Source of the DNA: Candidatus Bathyarchaeota archaeon
Lineage (GTDB): Archaea; Thermoproteota; Bathyarchaeia; 40CM-2-53-6
Reading direction: 5' to 3'
Length of the DNA stretch: 6,996 bases
Assembly (NCBI GenBank): GCA_005888675.1
Contig: VBBA01000088.1
Coordinates: 1-6,996 of the forward strand
Both the position numbers and the translations under genes were made by a program. The notes under the pieces are model-generated. The model worked only from the letters and a program-made list of their open reading frames with translations, had not been told where the DNA came from and ran no database searches. Below are positions 1 to 4,285 of the stretch, one piece after another. Position 1 is the stretch's first letter; every line of letters starts with the position of its first letter.

Positions 1-122
1 AAATCTTGTGCAACAATAGTGATAGAGATATTGTTACCCTGAGATGGTCACGATATGAGCGAGAAAGTGATACCGTTGACTCTTGAGCAGAATTGCTCAA
101 CAAAGCACGTGATGTTTCGTGA
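1..122. other. Left-edge stretch without a supported gene
   Basis: No start codon with a ribosome binding site and no recognisable protein is present. Two frames happen to be open: plus frame from base 3 to a TGA at 84-86 (about 27 codons), and one minus frame open through the whole stretch. Both are short enough to occur by chance and read as low-complexity Ser/Arg/Leu peptides. Either could be the tail of a gene cut by the window edge, but nothing supports that. The only structured element is the inverted repeat at 83-100. The stretch is the immediate downstream flank of the minus-strand tRNA gene, and no T-rich archaeal termination run is visible next to the tRNA 3' end. Confidence 0.6.
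83..100. repeat. Perfect 7-bp inverted repeat with 4-nt loop
   Basis: TTGAGCA at 83-89 and its exact reverse complement TGCTCAA at 94-100 flank the loop GAAT. It lies 23 bases beyond the encoded CCA end of the minus-strand tRNA, so in that transcript it would form a hairpin in the 3' trailer. Neither side is followed by a T tract, so a classical intrinsic terminator is not shown. It could help 3' processing, could be a dyad protein site, or could be chance. Confidence 0.5.
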
Positions 123-236
123 TGGCGCCGGGAGTGGGATTTGAACCCACGTGGGCCTAAGGCCCATCGGATCATCGCAGCCCTGAAATCATGTGGCTTA
201 GCAATCCGACGCCATACCTGGCTAGGCGATCCCGGC
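123..236 (-). tRNA. tRNA-Ser (anticodon GCU), with intron
   Basis: This is a class II serine tRNA that decodes AGC and AGU. The acceptor stem is GCCGGGA (236-230) paired with TCCCGGC (133-127), followed by discriminator G at 126 and an encoded CCA at 125-123. The D arm runs GCC/GGC around a loop containing GG. The anticodon stem TCGGA (209-205) pairs with TCCGA (171-167), and the loop is TTGCTAA after splicing, with anticodon GCT at 202-200. The long variable arm GGGCC-TTA-GGCCC (165-153) identifies the serine type. The T arm is GTGGG-TTCAAAT-CCCAC (150-134). All stems pair perfectly, so it should be functional once the 26-nt intron is removed. The nearest gene is the divergent RNA polymerase operon; no functional link is implied. 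Confidence 0.97.
173..198 (-). other. 26-nt tRNA intron at canonical position 37/38
   Basis: The intron interrupts the anticodon loop directly after A37, the standard archaeal site cut by the tRNA splicing endonuclease. Exon bases TTGC (204-201) can pair with intron bases GCGA (178-175), giving the 4-bp central helix of a bulge-helix-bulge motif. The 3' bulge is TGA (174-172), cut between 173 and 172. Inside the intron AGCC (198-195) pairs with GGCT (182-179). If that pairing forms, the 5' bulge shrinks from three to two bases (TA, 200-199), so the motif is near-canonical or relaxed. An A on each side leaves a one-base ambiguity in the boundaries; the choice made here keeps the 37/38 position. 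Confidence 0.88.
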
Positions 237-264
237 AGGAAACAGTGTAGTCGACTTTTGTTGG

Positions 265-273
265 TCTAAAAAA
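265..273 (-). promoter_or_regulatory. Probable TATA-like box for tRNA-Ser
   Basis: Read on the minus strand the box is TTTTTTAGA. Its centre lies about 33 bases upstream of the mature tRNA 5' end, so initiation 24 to 27 bases downstream of the box would leave a leader of roughly 7 to 9 bases, which is usual for archaeal tRNA genes. It differs by one base from the TTTATTAGA box ahead of the polymerase operon, which supports both as TBP sites of the same organism. The start site itself is inferred. Confidence 0.55.
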
Positions 274-443
274 CCTTGTAATGACTTGGACGAGACTTCA
301 CTCTGGAGGACACATTTGGTCAAATCCGTAATCAGAAAAATGAATCAGTTCAGGTGATCTGGTAAAACGCCAGCGTGACTCGAAGGCGCGGACTGGTGCT
401 AGGCTGTGTGAAGATCGCCTATTGCTTGTTTGGCGCTTAGTCT

Positions 444-460
444 GACTAGATTTACTAGTC
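444..460. repeat. 6-bp inverted repeat GACTAG/CTAGTC
   Basis: GACTAG (444-449) and CTAGTC (455-460) are exact reverse complements around the loop ATTTA. The element includes one of two copies of AGATTTAYTAG; the other copy is the TATA-like region at 578-588. It lies about 200 bases upstream of rpoH. It could be an operator-like dyad, a second promoter element, or chance. Confidence 0.4.
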
Positions 461-549
461 CTCATTCGAGACTCAATCGAGAAAAACATGTGGAGGCAAA
501 CCTCGGCGGGTCTCGAAAATACCCCTGTCGCCCACGGAATGATAAGTCA

Positions 550-589
550 TTTATTGTAGATCAAGCGCTCGGTAATCAGATTTATTAGA
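550..589 (+). promoter_or_regulatory. Candidate promoter(s) of the rpoH-rpoB-rpoA1 operon
   Basis: Two TATA-like boxes share the core TTTATT: TTTATTGTA at 550-558 and TTTATTAGA at 581-589. The second is nearly identical to the tRNA-Ser box on the other strand. Initiation about 25 bases downstream would fall near 610 for the proximal box, giving a leader of about 50 bases, or near 578 for the distal box, giving about 80 bases. No strong purine-rich BRE is visible ahead of either. The choice between them is inferred only from position and similarity. Confidence 0.45.
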
Positions 590-649
590 GGGACGGCGGG
601 CGTTGCCCATGCCCGGTAGGTAGAAGATACCCCATCTATCTCCCCGCCC

Positions 650-654
650 GAGGT
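650..654 (+). promoter_or_regulatory. Ribosome binding site of rpoH, fixes the TTG start
   Basis: GAGGT lies six bases before the TTG at 661, a good Shine-Dalgarno distance. The frame has no ATG between its upstream stop (586-588) and the end of rpoH, so this site decides the start. Its first base also belongs to the CGCCCG arm of a possible leader hairpin. Confidence 0.75.
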
Positions 655-660
655 AAGTAT

Positions 661-930
661 TTGGTCAAGAAGCAAGATAAGGAGAAGAAACTCTCTTACG
701 ACGTTTTTGCCCACGAGCTAGCCCCTAGACACATACTCCTCTCCGAAGAGGAAGCGAAGCAGGTCCTGGCGAAATATCACATCAAACCCTTCCAGTTACC
801 ATACATCAAGGTAACCGACCCTGCTGCTCGAACTATCGGTGCCAAGCCCGGCGATCTTGTCAGGATAATCAGGAAGAGCCAGACGGCTGGCGAATCTGAC
901 TTTTACCGGTACGTTGTGGAGGAATTCTAA
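661..930 (+). CDS. rpoH: DNA-directed RNA polymerase subunit H (RpoH/Rpb5 family)
   Basis: This is the small jaw subunit of archaeal RNA polymerase, homologous to the C-terminal domain of eukaryotic Rpb5. It contacts RpoA near the downstream DNA. The protein has 89 residues, slightly longer than the usual 75 to 85 because of a lysine-rich N-terminus (VKKQDKEKK). Family hallmarks are visible in order: the HELAPRHILLSEEEAKQVL stretch (residues 18-36), KYHIKPFQLPYIKVTDPAAR (38-57), the GAKPGDLVRIIRKSQTAGES segment (60-79) and YRYVVEE at the end. Translation must start at TTG, because no Met codon exists anywhere else in the frame; a GAGGT site lies six bases upstream. It is the first gene of the polymerase operon, ending five bases before rpoB. 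The placement rpoH-rpoB-rpoA1 is the standard archaeal order. Confidence 0.97.
   Translation: MVKKQDKEKKLSYDVFAHELAPRHILLSEEEAKQVLAKYHIKPFQLPYIKVTDPAARTIGAKPGDLVRIIRKSQTAGESDFYRYVVEEF
918..922 (+). promoter_or_regulatory. Ribosome binding site of rpoB
   Basis: GGAGG sits inside the last codons of rpoH, 13 bases before the rpoB ATG. The spacing is longer than usual but is exactly repeated at the rpoB/rpoA1 junction, which suggests translational coupling within the operon. Confidence 0.6.
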
Positions 931-935
931 CAATC

Positions 936-3900
936 ATGGGAATATCAGTAGACCATTTGTGGAATCTTTCGAAGGAATTCATCCGAGATAGCGGACTCGT
1001 CCGACAACACATCGACAGCTACAACGATTTTGTCGAGAGAGGATTACAGGCCATTGTAAACGAGGTGGCGGATCTCCCGATAGAGATCGGAGACTATCCG
1101 CTGAAGATTAAACTTGGAAAGATAGAGATCGGCGCACCCAGAGTTATCGAGGTGGACGGGACCGAGAGGTCGATCTACCCTGCTGAGGCACGAATCAGAA
1201 ACCTCACCTACTCAGCGCCACTCCATATGGAAATGATCCCTGTCATCGGGGAGCGAGAAGGTCAGCCGGAGATGGTCTACATTGGAGATCTTCCGGTCAT
1301 GCTCAAGTCCAAGATCTGTTTGCTCTCGAGACTGAACCCCGAAGAACTTGTGGCGGTTGGCGAAGACCAGCTCGATCCAGGTGGTTATTTCATCGTCAAC
1401 GGAAGCGAGAGAGTAATTGTCGCCTTGGAAGATCTTTCGGCCAATCGCATACTCGTTGATACAGAGCATACGGGTGTGAATCCTACGTACAAGGCGAAGA
1501 TCTTCTCGACCACAGTGGGCTTCCGGGCAAGGATAGAGGTCACGATGAAAGGTGATCGAGCAATTTACGCTACCATGCCAGGCATCCCGAGCGACATACC
1601 GCTAATGATAATGATGCGGGCGCTCGGCCTAGAAGAGGACTCCAAGGTCGCAGAGCTCGTCAGTGTTGATCCGAAGGTTCAAGATGAACTTGAGTCATCA
1701 TTCGAGAAGGCGCTAGAAGCTAACAATCCGAAAGACGCTTTACTCTACCTAGGGAACAGGCTTGCCCCAGGACAGGTGGACGAGTACCGTCTGAGAAAGG
1801 CAGAGTCGGTGCTCGACCGAAACTTCCTTCCCCATCTTGGAAGGACACCGGCCGATCGTAGGGAGAAGGCTCTATTCCTAGCAGAGATCGCTGCAAGAAT
1901 AATCGAGGTCAAACGAGAAATTAGAACCGTCGATGACAAGGACCATTATGCGAACAAGAGGCTCAAACTCGCAGGAAGCTTGCTGGCAGAGCTGTTCCGA
2001 ATCTCATTCAGAAACCTGACCCGCGACCTGAAATATCAACTCGAACGAATAACGATAAGACGACACATCGAATTCTCGATCGCCAATGCAATCCGTCCGG
2101 GAATAATAACCGAACGTGTCCAGCATGCTATTGCCACTGGAAATTGGGTGAGGGGAAGAATTGGAGTAACCCAATTGCTCGACAGGACGAACTTCATCAG
2201 CACGCTCAGCCATCTGCGGAGGCTACAGTCCCCGCTAAGCCGCAGCCAACCCAACCTTGAAGCCCGAGACTTACACCCAACACATTACGGACGACTGTGT
2301 CCCAACGAGACACCTGAAGGATCCAATTGTGGACTCGTCAAGAACTTAGCACTGTCAAGTAGTATCAGCGTCGGCATAGACCCACACGAGATGGTCGACC
2401 GGCTTAGAAGAATGGGCGTGACCACCGTCGAGGAAGCGGACCGGAGACTTCGAGGAGCCGGGGGCAAGGTCTTCGTCGACGGAATAATCGCAGGCTACAC
2501 CAAAGATCCTGCGGCGTTGGCCGAGGAGCTGCGAGAATACCGACGGCAGGGGAAGATTAGCACTGAGGTCAATGTCGCCTTCCATCCTTCCGAGAAAGAG
2601 GGTGGCAGGGACGAATTGTATGTAAACTGCGACGCTGGACGTGTTAGGCGTCCACTCCTAATAGTCGAGGACGGCCTTCCGAGGATTAGCGAGGACCACA
2701 TCACACAGCTCGAGCAGGGCAGGGTCACATGGCAAGACCTGTTACGAATGCAGGTTGTCGAATTGCTCGATGCTGACGAGGAAGAGAATACTCTAGTAGC
2801 CATGTATGAAAGCGATCTGCGGAAAGACCACACGCACCTCGAGATCGCACCCTATGCAATGAATGGAATCGCTGGCAGCCTCATACCCTTCCCAGAACAC
2901 AACCAGTCCCCTCGAAATGCATACGAATCCGCGATGTCCAAGCAAGCCCTCGGAGTCTTCTCTACAAACTTCTTCACGCGCGTCGACTCCCGTTCCCATC
3001 TCCTCCATTACCCGCAGGCTCCGATTGTGGACACTCGACCCATGGAGGTCTTCAATTATCATCAGCGCCCGTCGGGACAGAATGTTGTCGTGGCTATACT
3101 TTCCTTCCAGGGCTACAATATGGAAGACGCGATCATTGTCAACAAATCGTCCGTCGACCGTGGCCTATTCCGATCAACCTTCTATAGGATCTATGAAGCA
3201 GAAAGCCGACAGTATCTTGGCGGTCTGAGGGACAAGTTCGAGGTTCCCGAGGCGGGGATACGAGGCTACAGAGGCGACAGGTACTATCGCCTTTTGGAAG
3301 AAGACGGGATCATCTCACCAGAATCCGACGTCACAGGCAACACTGTCCTAGTGGGAAGAACCAGTCCGCCCAGATTCTTGGAAGAGTACCGAGAGTTTGA
3401 GGTGCGCGGACCTACTAAACGAGACTCTTCGGTGACGATGCGTCCTTCGGAGCAGGGAACAATAGATCAGATATTCATCACAGAATCGATCGAAGGGAGT
3501 AAACTCGTCAAGGTCAAGGTCCGAGACTTGCGCGTTCCAGAGCTAGGCGACAAGTTCGCGAGTCGACACGGACAGAAGGGAGTCATTGGATTACTGGTCC
3601 CACAGGAAGACATGCCGTTCACAGTTGACGGCGTTGTCCCAGACGTCGTGATCAATCCTCACGCCATCCCATCAAGGATGACCATCGGCCAATTTGTCGA
3701 AACTCTTGGCGGCAAAGTGGCTAGTCAAGTGGGCGAGTTAATGGACGGCACATCCTTCGAGAACATAGGACCGCATGCAATAAGCGAGATTCTTGGAAAG
3801 CTTGGATTCCAGAAGAGTGGCCGGGAAACCCTCTACAATGGAATAACCGGTGAGAAGCTAGCTGCCGATTTATTCATCGGAGTGGTCTACTACCAGAAAC

Positions 3901-4283
3901 TTCACCACATGGTCGCTGACAAGATGCACGCACGAGCACGCGGACAGGTACAGATGCTGACGCGGCAGCCCACCGAGGGACGTGCCCGCGGAGGAGGACT
4001 CCGATTCGGTGAGATGGAGAGAGACTGCTTGATCGGACATGGCGCTTCAGCACTCTTGAGAGACAGATTGTTGGAGGAATCGGACAAATACACCGCATAC
4101 GTTTGCGAAATATGCGGGACACTAGCATACTACGATATCAAACAGAACAAGTACATCTGTCGAATTGACGGTGAAAAAGCCACTATTTCACCGGTTTCGA
4201 TATCGTACGCGTTCAAACTCCTCGTCCAGGAACTAATGTCACTTGGCATAGTTCCACGACTAAGCTTGGAGGAGCGAGCCTAA
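936..4283 (+). CDS. rpoB: DNA-directed RNA polymerase subunit B (single-chain, RpoB/Rpb2 family)
   Basis: This is the second-largest subunit of RNA polymerase, forming half of the active-site cleft. It has 1115 residues and equals B''+B' of split archaeal forms in one chain. Motifs in order: N-terminal lobe segment LVRQHIDSYNDFVERGLQ (21-38), GGYFIVNGSERVI (149-161), DDKDHYANKRLKLAG (333-347), the fork-loop region RTNFISTLSHLRR (417-429), HPTHYGRLCPNETPEGSNCG (447-466), PFPEHNQSPRNAYESAMSKQ (651-670), GYNMEDAIIVNKSSVDRG (726-743), GDKFASRHGQKGVIG (871-885) with the conserved basic residues near the nucleotide, PDVVINPHAIPSRMTIGQ (902-919) and TRQPTEGRARGGGLRFGEME (1009-1028). The C-terminal clamp zinc ribbon has C1057, C1060 and C1075, but the fourth ligand position is D1078. 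The frame is intact, and the ATG start matches the family N-terminus. It ends two bases before rpoA1. Confidence 0.98.
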   Translation: MGISVDHLWNLSKEFIRDSGLVRQHIDSYNDFVERGLQAIVNEVADLPIEIGDYPLKIKLGKIEIGAPRVIEVDGTERSIYPAEARIRNLTYSAPLHMEMIPVIGEREGQPEMVYIGDLPVMLKSKICLLSRLNPEELVAVGEDQLDPGGYFIVNGSERVIVALEDLSANRILVDTEHTGVNPTYKAKIFSTTVGFRARIEVTMKGDRAIYATMPGIPSDIPLMIMMRALGLEEDSKVAELVSVDPKVQDELESSFEKALEANNPKDALLYLGNRLAPGQVDEYRLRKAESVLDRNFLPHLGRTPADRREKALFLAEIAARIIEVKREIRTVDDKDHYANKRLKLAGSLLAELFRISFRNLTRDLKYQLERITIRRHIEFSIANAIRPGIITERVQHAIATGNWVRGRIGVTQLLDRTNFISTLSHLRRLQSPLSRSQPNLEARDLHPTHYGRLCPNETPEGSNCGLVKNLALSSSISVGIDPHEMVDRLRRMGVTTVEEADRRLRGAGGKVFVDGIIAGYTKDPAALAEELREYRRQGKISTEVNVAFHPSEKEGGRDELYVNCDAGRVRRPLLIVEDGLPRISEDHITQLEQGRVTWQDLLRMQVVELLDADEEENTLVAMYESDLRKDHTHLEIAPYAMNGIAGSLIPFPEHNQSPRNAYESAMSKQALGVFSTNFFTRVDSRSHLLHYPQAPIVDTRPMEVFNYHQRPSGQNVVVAILSFQGYNMEDAIIVNKSSVDRGLFRSTFYRIYEAESRQYLGGLRDKFEVPEAGIRGYRGDRYYRLLEEDGIISPESDVTGNTVLVGRTSPPRFLEEYREFEVRGPTKRDSSVTMRPSEQGTIDQIFITESIEGSKLVKVKVRDLRVPELGDKFASRHGQKGVIGLLVPQEDMPFTVDGVVPDVVINPHAIPSRMTIGQFVETLGGKVASQVGELMDGTSFENIGPHAISEILGKLGFQKSGRETLYNGITGEKLAADLFIGVVYYQKLHHMVADKMHARARGQVQMLTRQPTEGRARGGGLRFGEMERDCLIGHGASALLRDRLLEESDKYTAYVCEICGTLAYYDIKQNKYICRIDGEKATISPVSISYAFKLLVQELMSLGIVPRLSLEERA
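4268..4272 (+). promoter_or_regulatory. Ribosome binding site of rpoA1
   Basis: GGAGG, within the final rpoB codons, lies 13 bases before the ATG at 4286, the same distance as at the rpoH/rpoB junction. A second in-frame ATG at 4301 would be 28 bases away, so the first ATG is preferred. Confidence 0.6.
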
Positions 4284-4285
4284 CA

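Larger units (their letters stand above)
237..660. other. Non-coding divergent promoter region between tRNA-Ser and rpoH
   Basis: About 420 bases contain no convincing gene. A 63-codon minus frame at 298-489 is very rich in Ser and Arg, resembles no family I know, and lacks a well-placed ribosome binding site; plus-strand frames are 16 to 24 codons. The contents are A/T boxes for both flanking transcripts, a repeated AGATTTAYTAG sequence (448-458 and 578-588), the inverted repeat GACTAG/CTAGTC (444-460), smaller dyads such as CTGG/CCAG (359-373) and TAGGC/GCCTA (400-421), and G/C-rich inverted repeats just ahead of rpoH (595-650). An unannotated small RNA cannot be excluded, but I see no clear box C/D or other motif. 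Confidence 0.6.

Noticed and set aside
3..86. Possible C-terminal tail of a plus-strand gene entering from the left
   Set aside because: Only about 27 codons, no recognisable residues, and an open frame of that length is expected by chance.
83..100. Intrinsic terminator for the tRNA
   Set aside because: There is no T-rich run after the stem on either strand, which archaeal termination would need.
108..124. CGTGATG repeated at 108-114 and 118-124
   Set aside because: The second copy overlaps the encoded CCA of the tRNA; a 7-base repeat at one place is not evidence of an attachment site without a second copy of the tRNA end elsewhere.
298..489. 63-codon minus-strand open frame in the tRNA-rpoH gap
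   Set aside because: The product is dominated by Ser and Arg, has no recognised motif, and its only GAGGT-like site is poorly spaced. It lies in a region with promoter-like features; it is best read as a chance frame.
488..559. 23-codon plus-strand mini-frame starting at an ATG
   Set aside because: There is no ribosome binding site before it, the peptide is unremarkable, and it runs into a TATA-like box.
2863..3228. 121-codon plus-strand open frame inside rpoB in another frame
   Set aside because: It overlaps conserved rpoB motifs (the PFPEHNQSPR to GYNMEDAIIVNK region) and encodes a low-complexity Ser/Arg-rich product.
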